A stretch of DNA of 64,000 bases from assembly GCA_950295325.1 (NCBI GenBank), contig OX485809.1:25744144-25808143 (forward strand), written 5' to 3'. The notes below the pieces were generated by a model, which worked only from the letters and a program-made list of their open reading frames with translations, ran no database searches and was not told where the DNA came from. Source of the DNA: Polytrichum commune (Eukaryota; Streptophyta; Polytrichopsida; Polytrichales; Polytrichaceae). Positions 35,301-47,779 of this stretch are shown here, piece by piece (the stretch's first letter is position 1; each line of letters begins with the position of its first letter). Position numbers and translations under genes: made by a program.

Positions 35301-37545
35301 AGGATTCTGGCGAGTATCTGGTAGACCTTGGACGCGATGTAATGCTAGGTCCATGGTTGGGGCTCTTCTATGATCCCCCGTGAACTGGAGGAACCAAATG
35401 ATGATGCGATCCGGCAGCGTCATCACTGCAGTGTACCTTCCCTGGATATTGTGGCATTTCTACCGAACTCGATATGTTCCGGTGTTTTACGTTTGCACTT
35501 CTGGAGACCAACCTCCTCTGCATGCTTGGTGTTGATCACTTTTGCTGATGTCGTCTGTCTTCTGCGATACTTTCTGTGAAGATGTGGAGTCATAGGGTCG
35601 GCGGCATTCTTGGGTTTGTTAGGATGAGAGCGTACTGAAAGTATTTCTCGGATGTGGCATGAACCCTGACTCACTTGTTTTCTTGGATGTGGAGGTTTCC
35701 GCGCCGTTGAAGATGAGTCCGAGCGCTTTTGCATGCGGAGGATCGGAACTTTGAAGTCACATCCGGTTTACAACAAACCATGTCTACCTTGGCATACAAA
35801 ATTGGTGATCGCTGCAAAGGTACACACCATTCCATGGTATTCAAATGCAATAATGTGATACTCTGAAGGTGCTCGATCATTGTTAGGTTTATGATGCAGG
35901 GAAAGTAGGTAGTCGTGTAATGCCACCATATCTGACAATGGGCGGTAATTTATGTCTTCGGCTGTATTAGCTGCTTTGTAGCTGTGGACTGCTCATGCTT
36001 GAATCATGAGAGATATTTCGTGGGTTCCTGGCTATCTTTATATGTAAGTATTCTATATTCTCCAAATCCTTGATGTTGGACCGGTAGCCTCATCGATATT
36101 CTAGTCTCACGAAACAGAAGACCCACGAGTATGGTCATTGATACTGTTAGGGATAATTATAATTGTAACCATGCAGACGCCTATATACGCCTGACACATT
36201 CGTCTGAACCTCAGTCTAGGATCTAGACGGCCACCGTAGTAAGTCATAGGCGTTTGTTGTTCTGGATTATTTGTGATGGGCCAGTGAATTATTTGTTGTT
36301 CTTATGTGTATATTCTTCTTTCTTGTAATGGTGGTATGTGGGCGAACTGGATTGTTTGGGTTCCGTTGGGCTTGTCCTTCGGGGGGGTAAGTGTTAGTAG
36401 TCTGGTCTGATGCTGTTCGAGGGGGTCGCCTACGGAAGGAAGCTGTAGGTTGTTGGGGAGGTCCAAGTCTTGTGATGCATGCCCCCATATTATGTATAGG
36501 ATTAGACGCACTTGGGGGCACGGATTTCCAGACACATTCAAGAGCATCCATTTTCCAGCTGCGTTTTTATTGTTAAATGGCTTGCAAACAACTAGCAATC
36601 ACTGCCTGAACGATTTGATGTTATCTATTTAATTGTTATTTCTGATTGCTTCACTTAGATTGCCCGAAACACACTGAACCGAGTACGTGCCTATAAATCC
36701 ATGGTCTAATTGTCCATCTGTCTTGTCCTCGGATCGTGTCACTAGGTTGTTTCATCTGCAACACTTTGATTACTGGGAGTATACCTCTATTGCCAGAATG
36801 ACTATCACGCGAAGTTCTGTCCGGTGAAATTATGATGACCTGTTTCTTGCTCGTGTACATGCATTTTGGAGTCACAACGTGTGCACAAAATTATTAGACT
36901 GGGTTCAACAAATTTGACAGAGGTGTTGAGTGGTTTTTGATTGCAGTGCTCTGACTGGCAACATGGCACCATTTTCCATATATGTTGTGCAATGTACATG
37001 GTTGAGGTTCCCCCCGTATATCCCGCTTCGATGTATATCCCTCTTTACTCCCTATCTTCGCATTAAACATCAATTTACAGCAACCATTGAAGAGCACGTC
37101 ATTTTCTGTGGTAATTTTCAATCTTAACCGGAATTTCGGAATGATTTTGGGTTGCAGTTGGAGTGCACCCTCACACCCTCATGTGCACAGATGGTGTTCT
37201 CCGAGGATGGGGTTCCCACTATCCAGGCATCGATTTAGCAGTCAATTTTCAGGGGCAAGAGAGCGGATGGGTGTGGCGAGACAATTCAAGTTGCACATTA
37301 CTATGTCTAGTCTTGCATTTCCTCTCTATGTCTGTTTCACGCTTTCCTTGAACTTCAGCATGAGCGAATGATTTGGTCCGGTCCAGACAGTGTGCAGTCA
37401 ATAGGAAATGCAATGGTGGAAACGTTCTGTCAATTGGGGGGGGGGGGTCGGGACTTGATCATGCAGGTACACAACTAGAAGAGGCTAGCATCCGTGCAGG
37501 TCCGCGGTGACGCTGAGGTGGGTACGCAGACTTCACTCTGTCTAC
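32339..37545. other. Spacer between the divergent CACTA genes
   Basis: About 5.2 kb between the tnpA-like start and the tnp2 start, with no gene I can support. It should hold both promoters. The only structure that stands out is a long hairpin at 34307-34440. A leftward frame at 34289-33795 has hydrophobic stretches but no recognisable family. Confidence 0.5.
34307..34440. repeat. Long hairpin with a perfect 21-bp stem core
   Basis: 34333-34353 (GCCCCATCATTGCCGGGGGCT without its last bases: GCCCCATCATTGCCGGGGG) is perfectly complementary to 34394-34414, with a 40-nt loop. Outside the core the arms stay similar for about 20 more bases (AACATTGATGA against AACGTTGATGT). The fold could be a small MITE or an RNA hairpin able to yield small RNAs. 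Confidence 0.75.
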
Positions 37546-39449
37546 ATGGAGGTTGGAGCGAGGAACCGACTACCACTACAACATCCAGACCGTATCAAAG
37601 CAAGGGACCTAAAGTTGCAGCAAAGAGACGAAGAGCGTGCATTCAGGAATGACTTGTCAAGATACAGGTGCCCGTGCAACCTCTGTGGGGGTCGGAGGCG
37701 GCCCTACAAAACTAGCACTGTTGCACGGCACCTACGGCATCGAGGTAGACATGGGGCCCTGAGAGGGTGGACAGAGGTAATATTTTTCCAAGGTCTTTCA
37801 TTGATTGGTTGGTTTCCTTCAATGCTTTCACATAGTTTTTGACATGTAAGTATCTTTGTGTACGAGCATGTATAAATTTATTGGGTTTCCATCCAGGGTG
37901 ATGACCATGACTCCTCGGATGAGGAGTGGGACAGTCACATTGGGAGGCACGCCCGAGCCTTTCTTGGGCTTAACGAGCCAGTTGCGGAGATAGCACTAGA
38001 CGACGGTGTGGGAATCGGAATGATGGTAAGGAATGCACTTGCGCGCGGGGACGACATTCACACACGCGCGTCCGCAGCCGGTTGCTCTTCAACAGCAGAA
38101 TCGGATGGCTCACAAGTGCAGCATCAGGAATTTGGAGTTGGGGAGGGGGATGGTGTAAACAATCCAAATGTGCTACCTGAAGTTGGAGAGGTGGCTGCTT
38201 CTCAGCAAGGACCCCTGTTTAGATCCACAAGTGACACAGATATGGAGTCCAATTCAACTTCACTCCAACCATCCAATATGTCCGAATCGGGTGATAGTCG
38301 AAACCAGGCAGCACATGGACCGGGAGAAGGACCTGGAAACCTCGGATCAGGCGCAGAGGAGCCATTTGTTGGCGTGCCCGGCAATGGCATGGCGGAGGAC
38401 AATTCAAGTCACTCTTCCAGTGAGGATGACTGGGCATCATCCAATGACGTAACCAGTGATGGTGAGGATTTGGAAGACTTGTTGGGACAGATCCCAAATG
38501 ATCGCATGGGATCAAATCCCGAGTTTGATATTGCTGCCACCCTGCCATTGTTTGAGGGCAGCACATTGTCAATGCTTTGCGCGACTTTACTAATTGTGAA
38601 TTGTTGCAAGACACACGGTGTCTCCAATATGTTCATGAATGAACTACTCATGCTTTTGAGCATGAGCATTCTGCCTTCCGGAAATTGCCTTCCAAAATCG
38701 GAGTACGAGGCGACCAAAATTTTACGCAAACTTGGATTGGCATACAACATGATACATGCGTGTCCGAGTGGTTGTTGTTTGTTTAAGGGTGATTTAGAGG
38801 ATCTTGATAAATGTCCAGTTTGTGATGCGGATAGGTATAGAATGTGCGGCCATTCTCGGATACCCACCCTAATATTGCGTCACTTTCCACTAATTCTACA
38901 GTTGCAAAGAATGTTTAGTTCAAAGAAATTGTCGAAGTTAAATGTATGGCATCATTTTAACAAGTCTGTAGACGGTAAGATGAGACACACAGCTGATTCC
39001 CCGCAGTGGAACTTTGTGCACACTGAATTGGAACCCGATGCGGGGAACAATATGTTTGGACGGGATCCACGGGATATCCATCTAGGACTTGCCGTGGACG
39101 GCATGAACCCATATTCGGAAAAACGCAGCACCCAAAGCTTAACCCCAGTTATTGTGTTCAATTACAATTTGCCTCCATGGATGGTAACAAAAAAATATTT
39201 TGTAATGTTATGTCTTTTGATTCCAACGAAGTTAAGTCTAACCGAGTTGAATTTTGATGTGTTCTTACAGCCATTGGTAGATGAGCTGCAACAACTTTGG
39301 AGTCGGACTGGCGTGCTCACAAGGGACGCCAGGACCTTGTGGTACTTTTGGGCCACCCCCTTTCGAGGAAGCCTAAAAGTATCACACAAGCCCTTCGGTG
39401 AAGGTGGCCTGCATTTGCAGGCGCCCAAGCCGAACCCGGATGATAGGTG

Positions 39450-42135
39450 TATAACGTGAGTAGTTAGATTTTTAAGGGAGATTAAATATGCGTCGTAGTA
39501 CCTCCGGAGGTTAGGCCTTAGTTTTTTACTAGTGTGGCTTTAAACTCCACTAACCAATTTCATATCTAGTTCTAACCTTAACCTACAACCTATTCTACGC
39601 GCAGACGCACCAGCCTTGAAACCAAGGCAATCCTAATTTGTGAATTGGGATGGTTCTGATACACCCAACCGGGTGTGACTCATACCACCCTAACTCAACG
39701 AACGGAATAACGACAATTTGATGGACCATTCAATTCTTCCTATTTCTTTATTTAGTTCTATTTAGTTTTCTAAGCGGGGGAACTTGGCCTAAGTCCCACC
39801 CTTCACACAAATTCCTTCTTAATTACTTACTTTTGTTTGCACGTCCTAACTCACTACATTAACATATTAGGCATCACCCCTTACCTCGGGTCTCTTGCCA
39901 ACAAGGGTTTACGATTTATTTTGTATGTTTTGATTGTTAAATGTGTTTACACTGGATAGACCACGAAATGCAACTCAATGGGACCAGGGTGACGGGCGAC
40001 CTGTAGGTTCAACCTGTTGCGCAATCTTCATAAATTGGGGCCATTACTCCCAATCTATGGGGCCAACAACATAATAGTGGATTCGCGGGTCATTAACCCC
40101 ACCTTTCCACCAACAACATTCAGAGTGGTTATGTCGGTGATTAATCCGACTTACCACACATGAAACTTGCTAATAAATGAAGCTACTACCACAAAACATA
40201 CCAAGGGCCCCGAAAACAATGGAATTGGGTACTCCCTTGGCGGTCAAGTGGTCAAGCCACTTGACCTTACGGGATAGGTGAGTGGGTTTAGAAATGCGTA
40301 CCTTAGCCGTGCTCCCTCCAATCCTAAATGGAAGGCTTAAGGTTAGTTAATTTACCTCAATTTTCCTCGGTTGATTTGGGCTTGATGTAGGCCGAGCCGC
40401 TACCTCCTTCCTTGCTCCACTTTCCGAGCGTCGACCTTGCCTCCTTCTTTGTAACTAGTTTGGTAGTAAGCGTACCTTAGTTAACAATTAAAATATAAAG
40501 TGTTATTCTGCCCTGTAATTTAATCCTAAGCATAATATTTATACTTAGTGCACCAAATTATCTTTCCAATGATCTAAAAATCACTCTAATCGGATAAGAA
40601 ATGCAAAAGTTATGAGGGTTGGAAGTGTGAGGTCGATTCAACCGACCCTTCCAACCCACCTATCTACCTTCTAACTTCAAAAATTCATAGCACATTCCTT
40701 ACTACTTGGATCTAGGCTTTCCTTATACCATTGGAAAGCTATGAACAAGCTCTAACTAGAAAAATTATGACATCAGCAGGTTAAGCTAATAGAAATTCAG
40801 CGGACTCCTTGTAACACAGCAGTCAATCAAGAAGGCTTAAACTATGTATCTCGCCTTCAACAATTCATATCTAATTCAAATCTTAGTCAAATCAAACGTT
40901 CTATATGACCCTGGAGAGATATTAAAAAGATGTATTTGATAAAAATATGTGATTAGAAAGGTAAGCCGAAGTGAACCCAGCAGGTCCTCTGTAATGCAGC
41001 AGTCAACCAAAAGTTCTCAAACTATGTGTCCCATCTTGCACAATTCATATCTAATTCAAATCATGCTCAAATCAAATGTTCTAAGCCATTTTGGAAAGCT
41101 ACACAAAAGTTCTACTTGGGAAAAATATAATTTCTTGGAATTAAAATTCCTATTGGGCTCGCAGGTCTGATCCAGCAGCCGCTACCCACAAGACCACCCA
41201 GTTTTTTCTACTCCATCTTTGAAAATCCATAACTAATTGTCATCTCAACCAAATCACAAATGGGAAACGGCTATGGATGGCTATATGAAATCTCTCTAAG
41301 AGAAAAATGATAAGTATCTTGTTCTAGCTTTTGAACTAAGCCTTCAGGGCATTGGCAGATGAGGTCTATAATGCCTCTACTCAAAACTCTACCATCCAAC
41401 CTACCTCTACAAAAGAAGGAATAATTTTGTTGGTGTGTTAATAAACACACAACCTAACTAGGAGAGAGAGAGTAGAGGAGGTTCTCAAGCCTTTCTTCTA
41501 GACCATTGAGAATACATGCTAAAGGATTTTTTTCTAACTACATTGAAGCAGGGCTTCGCCCAAAAACTAGAGAAAGAGAGAGAGCTACAAGGTGGAAGGA
41601 GGGGTTTTTAAACCCTCTCACAAAAGGGTTGGACCCCTCTTCCACCGGATCCATTTTTCAAACCCTTTCCCGAAATTTTGGCTCGGGGGTTTTCCCGGTT
41701 GAGGTTGCCACCCTCTCGCCGAGGTGGCTCCGACAAAAAACCTTTAGAAATCTTTCTAATTTTTCCGCCATCGAGTTGGCAAGGGGGCAAGTGGGCAAGT
41801 ATCCCCCTTGCTCTCTTTCTTTTTTGTCTTCAAAATTCTTCACGCCGATTTTATCTTCTTACGTAAAACACCTCCAATAGTCTTGTGTGCCTCACACTAA
41901 CTAATAAACTAACACTTGCTTAGCTAGCATCTACTAACATTTGCTTAATAACTAGCATCTACTAATATTTGCTTAGCTAGTTGTTTTTACTAGCTAGCAC
42001 ATTTTTTCTACTTTGCTATCTTCTAGCACTACTTAGTTTCATTTTGACCTTCCTTCTTCTAGGCTAAATGCTAAATGAACTAATTTTTCCTAAATTCCCT
42101 ATCAATTCTAACTTTTAATGCTAACATTCTAACTA
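39450..42135. mobile_element. LTR-like insertion within the tnp2 core, borders approximate
   Basis: Compared with the tnp2 gene at 53013-62610, this stretch is extra sequence. It is AT-rich and has no coding potential. Its middle has the texture of plant Ty3/gypsy LTRs, with repeated AATTCATATCTAATTCAAATC and GGAAAGCTA phrases. AGGTG occurs just before 39452 and again at 42137-42141, and might be a 5-bp duplication. About 120 bp of open frame left of it (39333-39450) also does not match tnp2. It shares the phrase CGTACCTTNGCCG(T/C)GCTCC with the repeat near 50.03 kb, so the two insertions may be related. Confidence 0.55.
40677..41400. repeat. Four diverged units of about 180 bp
   Basis: Units start near 40677, 40858, 41038 and 41219. 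Each begins with AATTCATA or AATCCATAAC followed by CTAATTCAAATC-like text. Each continues through a GGAAAGCTA-like segment and ends with a Cys/Gln-type phrase (CAGCAGTCAA). The spacing is 180-181 bp. The array lies inside the LTR-like insertion. Confidence 0.65.
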
Positions 42136-45100
42136 AAGGTGATCCCGCAGAGTGGTGGACCACTCAAAGGGTTCACAGACCTCCATGGGAATGCCTTACT
42201 TCAATATGAGGGCTGTTTTAATGTGGATACTACACGATTTTCCGGCGTATGGGCTCCTTTTTGGACTAACAACCAAAGGGTTCAAAGGTTGTCTTGTATG
42301 CGGACCACATACAATATCACGCAGGTCCAAAATTCTCCGGAAAAATGTGTACTGCAATTGCCACCGGAGGTATCTTCCTCAAGACCACTATTTTCGTGGT
42401 GCGGCCGCTGCGTTTGATGGTGAAGCATGTCACGAAGTGGAAGTGGAACCACTCACTGGAAACCAGACAATCCGGCGTGGCGCACAGTCGGAGGCCTACC
42501 TCGACGGTGGCGGCACGGAGAAGGATGCTGAATTTCCTGGCAAGGTACACGGTGTGAAGAGGGTATCAGCACTTTATCAATTACCATACTGGAGGGTTAG
42601 TCTTCCCAACTTCAGTGTATGTATTTTTTTCGGTCATCTTAACACACGCTGAACATGAACCATCTGTGGTAGACTTACATTATAATCTGCCATAAAATCC
42701 ATGAGAAAATGATCCATGATACATCCCTTTTAAATGTGAAACTCACAAGATAAACAAATGAAAACCATTATGCCCCATCATCTATATTCTCCAACTCCTC
42801 TTTGACTTCCTGTATCACAGTAATCAGTGCCCGCATATTCTAATGTGCCATCAGATCATGTTCATGGTTGACATGTGAAGTTGCTGAGGCTTAACACATT
42901 CTACTGCAACAATCATAGAAGATTGTTCAGAAGAAAACCGAGCTAGGAGGAAGGTTAGGCGGTCCAACTTAATATCTATGGAATTCCTCCAAGCAATGTG
43001 GGCCATAAGGACTTGAACTGAAATGGAGACTGACATATCCACTTAGACAGTGAGCACTCAAAAAGTTCAAAATACTGTAAAAGCTACAGATAGGGAGGAC
43101 CGAAACTCAGGGCAATTGATAGAAAAATAAAGAAAGCAGGTACGTTATTTTCCTTCATATATCATGTATATACCCCAACCTGACATGTTTGCCTGCGTAA
43201 TAAGAGCCACAACACAGACTTTCGACTACAAATACCGTTTGGGCAGGTATACTCCTGAACAGAGCCACGGTCCTCTAGTTCATTTTGTTTTTTGTTTTTT
43301 GCTCGGTGTGTTCGATATCTCACAATGTCATATACCTTAATTGAAGAAATCAACAAGGGAATGGTGTTAACACAAGCAGAAGGAGATTACATACATATTT
43401 CAACATTAGAGAGGTACTCCAGGATGGTACATGGTGACTGCAAGCAAATGTACACCGTAGAATCTCATCTTTGCTGAATAAGTCCAATAACACCAATAGA
43501 AAGAGAGCAAGATAGCAAATAGATGATGCTCAGACGTTTGCAAGTATATGTAGAACTGGGATTGAGATTGATAAAATCCACACTTAATAAACGCTTCGCT
43601 GGATTCTTTTCTAGCTGTGTGTCCATCCGTGGCAACCACCACACTAATTGTATGCAGCTTTAATATATGTATATGCAGCATTGCTTATATGGTGAAAGGA
43701 TCGAATTCATGTTGTCCTTCAAGTTGCAGAGATCCAGGTGTCAGTCTGTGTCCAGGCGCATTGTGGCATGTACTGAGCATTTATTCCAACCACATTCAAG
43801 TTCTGGAATATGTTTAACGTGGAAAATGTTGTGGCTGCAGAGACTTCCAATTTGGCACCTGTTGGACGTGATGCACATTGAGCGCAACATATGCGACAGC
43901 TTGTTGAAACTGATCTTTGGAGGGAAAGACACTGCGGCATCACGTCGCGACATGGAAGAGGAGAGGATACGAGATCATTTGTGGGTGCAACGGGGTCCGC
44001 TAGCAGGTGGAAATTATTTCAAACCTGCGGCCAGTTATGTACTCACCAAAGAGGAGCAGAAGATATTTCTGGACCAGTTGTCAGGTATTTCTGTCCCGAC
44101 GGGTTACTGTGGGCCAATAAAGAAGCACATACTTCGGAATCGAATCGGTAACATGAAGTCACACGACTTCCACATATTTTTTCAGTTTGTACTCCCTGTT
44201 TGTTTGAGGCATCTTATGGATAGCGGGCCTCGGCAGGCCATAATTCGTTTTGCCAGGCTATTCACTATGATATGCAAGAAAGTCATAAATGTAGACGAGA
44301 TGGACCTTCTTCAGCACTATGCAGCGGAAACCATGTGCTTAATGGAGATTTGGTTTCCGCCGTCATTTTTTGATGTTATGGTCCACTTGCCAATCCACCT
44401 TGTTAGACAAGTGAAGTTGTGTGGTCCAATTGCGAATGCTTGGTGCTATCCAGTAGAGAGGCATTTGAATGTTCTGAAAAAATATATCCTGAATAGGGCA
44501 CAACCCGAGGGTGCCATTGCAAACGCCTATATGTATGATGAAGCATTGGGCTTCTGCACTGAGTACTTGAAGTTGTACCCCTTCACACGATGAAGGATTT
44601 GGGACGATGAGGAGGAGTTAGGCGATTGTGGAGAACTTCTGGAAGGAAAAGCTGTACATCGTGAATTGACGGGTGAGGAACGACGAGCAATCCATTCATG
44701 GATTATAAGGAATTCAGAAGCTACCAGGGAGCCTTGGAGGTATATCACATGTACCCCCAGCCATGAGCAATCTCTATTAGGCCAAGTCTCTTTTGCTCAT
44801 GTTTTTTTTATTTCCTCAGATTAACCCAACACTGACTTTTTATTTGTATATGTATGTTGCAGGCAGTACCAGGCCCAGGTTGAGGAGCTGGAGGCGGAAA
44901 GGGAGACTTTTAGAAGGGACGCTGCACTACGAGGGCTCTCACGGAGAGAACAGTATAGGTATCCACCAGAGCTTTCACAAGGTCTGCCCGACTTTGTGGA
45001 GTGGTTGCCACAACACACGACTGAATTGGTGAATGCACATGGCTCCAGGAATGTTGACATCGATTTACTCCGACTCTCAGCTCTTCCCTCCAAGGATGCG

Positions 45101-45903
45101 GAGACTTACCAACAAATGTGGGCCTATGGGAATCACTACAGGGTGGTGAACGAGGGAGGAGAACATGGATTTGTGACCCAAGACTATGGAATTGCCAGTA
45201 TTTTCGGAGCGGAGGAGGGTCGAAGTGCAGGTGTAACCATGGTAGGAGTACTGAAAGAAATCATCGTCGTACGGTACTCGGCGCAGAGGAGAGTTGTGTT
45301 TCGTGGATCCTGGATCCGCAATGATCCTGGGCCACGATGTTCAACGAAGGTGGACCAGTATGGCTTCACCGTGGTGCGTTTCAGTGATCGAATCGCAAGG
45401 AACAGGGAACCCTATGTGCTACCGGCCACAGTACGCCAGGTACTGCATGTAGTGAGCATTAGTAGTTCCATGTTCAATTGTGTATCATTTTATGTTGCAA
45501 TTAAACATGTGCTTAAATTGTATCTAGGAATAAAAATTTGTGTGCACAATTTCCTCACATGGAACAGGTCTTCTTCATCCAAGATTGGTTGCACCCTGGG
45601 TGGCGTGTGGTACTGCAAAAGGAGCCGCGATCAAGGAGAGTACTAGACAACAACGATGAACAAATATTGGGTATATCGGGGGACTTGAGTGGCCTGCAAC
45701 TACCGGTGGACATGAATGCGGCAGAATTCCGGCCAAATCTGATGAATTTTGGGGAGGCAGTTCCAGCAGCAGAGGTGGTGAGGCTGAATGCATTGGTCAG
45801 GGGGGAGGGACGTCCGGATGGTCAATATGCGAGAGCTCATGGGCAAAGGGGAAGGGGAAGGGGAGGCAGGAGGAGAAGGTTACCTAGGGGGAATATGCAC
45901 TAG

Positions 45904-47445
45904 TGCAGAATAGCGGATTTTCACCGAAACTGCTATAATGTCTACAAAAGTCGCGGCAAGTTGACTCACACCCTGCATGGAAGGAGGTAGAGGGAGAGCT
46001 ATGATGCCTGTAAATCCGAATGTGTTGTGGTAGGCCAAATGACCCATTTTTACTCTTCAGTATGAACTTAGCCTTGCAGGACGATTCATTCTGATGTCGG
46101 GTGTTGATGTATAGCCTTTCATGGTGAGAGTGCATTGTTGTTTGGTTTCACGTATTTTGGCTCCAACACATATTCTGCCGAGGTGGTAGTGGTCCATTGC
46201 AGGGGGCGGAATGCGCAGGACGGTCAGAAATGAGCCGGACTGTCTCTTTTTGAGAGGTGGTGATGATAGTGCATGAGTAGCCGATATTGTTGAAAAAGGA
46301 AAACTTGATCGCATAACCCTCGACCTTCCTGTTTTTTGGATTTTGCAAACAAGCTATTGTTCAGGTATGTGTTATACAATTTTTTTGCGACCTAGTTTCT
46401 GCGCGTTGGTGTTTTCTGTGCTCACCATCAGCTACAGTCTGGTAGAAATCTTTTTTCTGGGTTGTGATAGCAGCAAGGTTTTCTATTTGTCCTGGGTTCT
46501 AGGCATGCTTTTTTGGACACATACACACATCTGTTTACTACTTCCATTTTCTGACATCCAAAAATGTGGTGTGAGGAACATGGAATGCAACCCTAGAAAT
46601 ATCTCTGATGCAGCAAGGTTAACTACTCCTTAAGTGATTGTTCTGTGCAGGTCTCCACAGGTGTTTTGAAAATGAAAACGAGTCGGTTATGAAATGGCAA
46701 CCCTTTAGGTTACAAGCTCTTGTTACCACAGGTGCTTGTGTGCTGCACTCTGTAGTCGATGACAAGGTTTTATGGCTCCAATACCTTCTTTCAGATTAGT
46801 TATCCAGATGCATGGCAGCCCATTCGTAGGGATGTCAACCAATTTTCTGAGAATGGTTGTCTTCTTTCACATAAAACCTCATCTCAATCTAGAGTTTACT
46901 TAATGATTGTGGCTTTTAGAACATTGAAAATGTGTTTGATCTGCATCTTTGTAATGAATGATCATGTGGAAGCATAGAAGCTCATTCGCAAGTAAGTGGT
47001 GATTTTTTTTATCCTTCTTTTAAGACAGATGGCCAATAAGCCAACGCTAGAAAGAAATTGTTGTCTGTACCATGTATTCATGACCATTCATATATGTGCC
47101 ATAGATTTAGCATTAGGCAAAAACGGTTTGTAATTTTGGATGGCCACTTGTGATTTGTGGATGTGGATAGCCTCAGCAATTGAGGAGATGTGTTACTCAT
47201 GCATCCTGGATGCACTTGTATGATGGCAATGAATATGTGTTGTGCAAGCTTTCTTGAATGTTATTCCAATTTTGATTTGAATATTTCTGCCTGTAAGCTG
47301 TAAATCTGTGCATGTTGTCCTTATATCATGGTTGTTGTCATTATAAATTTCATATGTAAAAGGGAAGATCAACCTTTCATGTCAACATTTGTTACAACGT
47401 CTAAATGTTTTTATGTTACTCAATAACCACAGGATACTACTGCAG
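45904..47445. other. Right arm of the CACTA element, no supported gene
   Basis: About 1.5 kb after the tnp2 stop with only short frames. It probably holds the 3' UTR. Confidence 0.4.
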
Positions 47446-47779
47446 GTAGTGGAAGGGGAGCAATCGTTCATTGACCCATTCAGCAATGAAGAAATTGTGT
47501 TTGAGCATGGCGAAACTGGTGACGGCTCCTTCTCTAGCTTACCTTTCCAGGTTGGTTATTCTATTGTTTTAATTTAAATAAATTACTAAATAAATAATTA
47601 TATGTATATAATTCTTGCATTGTGCCCTATTTGGTGGTTAGGAACCAAGCCCAGCATTGGAAAAACAAATTCATGAAGAAGGTGGTGTTTGCCTGTCAAT
47701 TACAGCACAGGGGAGCGTTTCCATATTGAAGTCAGAGGGGCATTTCGGCAGTCTCTATTTGCGAGGATATAGTTCGTGA
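47446..47779 (+). CDS. Exon pair of unknown origin inside the CACTA element
   Basis: Exon 47446-47550 follows CTACTGCAG and reads VVEGEQSFIDPFSNEEIVF. A 91-bp intron with a GT donor and a TTAG acceptor leads in phase 0 to exon 47642-47779 (EPSPALEKQIHEEGGVCLS..), which ends in TGA. The join keeps a continuous acidic, then Ser/Gly-rich sequence that does not look like transposase. It may be a captured fragment of a host gene (transduplication is well known in plant CACTA elements) or the end of an unseen third transposon gene. I do not recognise the family. Confidence 0.35.

Larger units (their letters stand above)
37546..45903 (+). pseudogene. tnp2: tnp2 transposase (Transposase_21) of the 27-kb CACTA, broken
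   Basis: Exons: 37546-37776, 37897 to about 39333, about 42130-42595, 43841-44739, 44863-45439 and 45568-45903. The order follows the CACTA transposase: a Cys/His N-terminal domain (CPCNLCGG..H..HRGRHG), an acidic linker, the Transposase_21 core (LGLAVDGMNPY, YNLPPWM, ILHDFPAYG, LLDVMHIERN), a DUF4218-like part (ETMCLMEIWFPPSFFDVMVH) and a DUF4216-like end (FIQDWLHPGWRVVLQ). Two lesions are visible. A long stretch with no match to tnp2 interrupts the core between 39.33 and 42.13 kb. A TGA at 44591-44593 stands where the second tnp2 gene has an Arg codon, as expected from CGA to TGA decay at a CpG. The C-terminus is Arg/Gly-rich. The protein is probably not functional. Confidence 0.88.

Noticed and set aside
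39530-39543. TTTTTTACTAGTGT as another CACTA end
   Set aside because: It lacks the CTAGAAAA-type extension, has no partner, and lies inside an LTR-like insertion.
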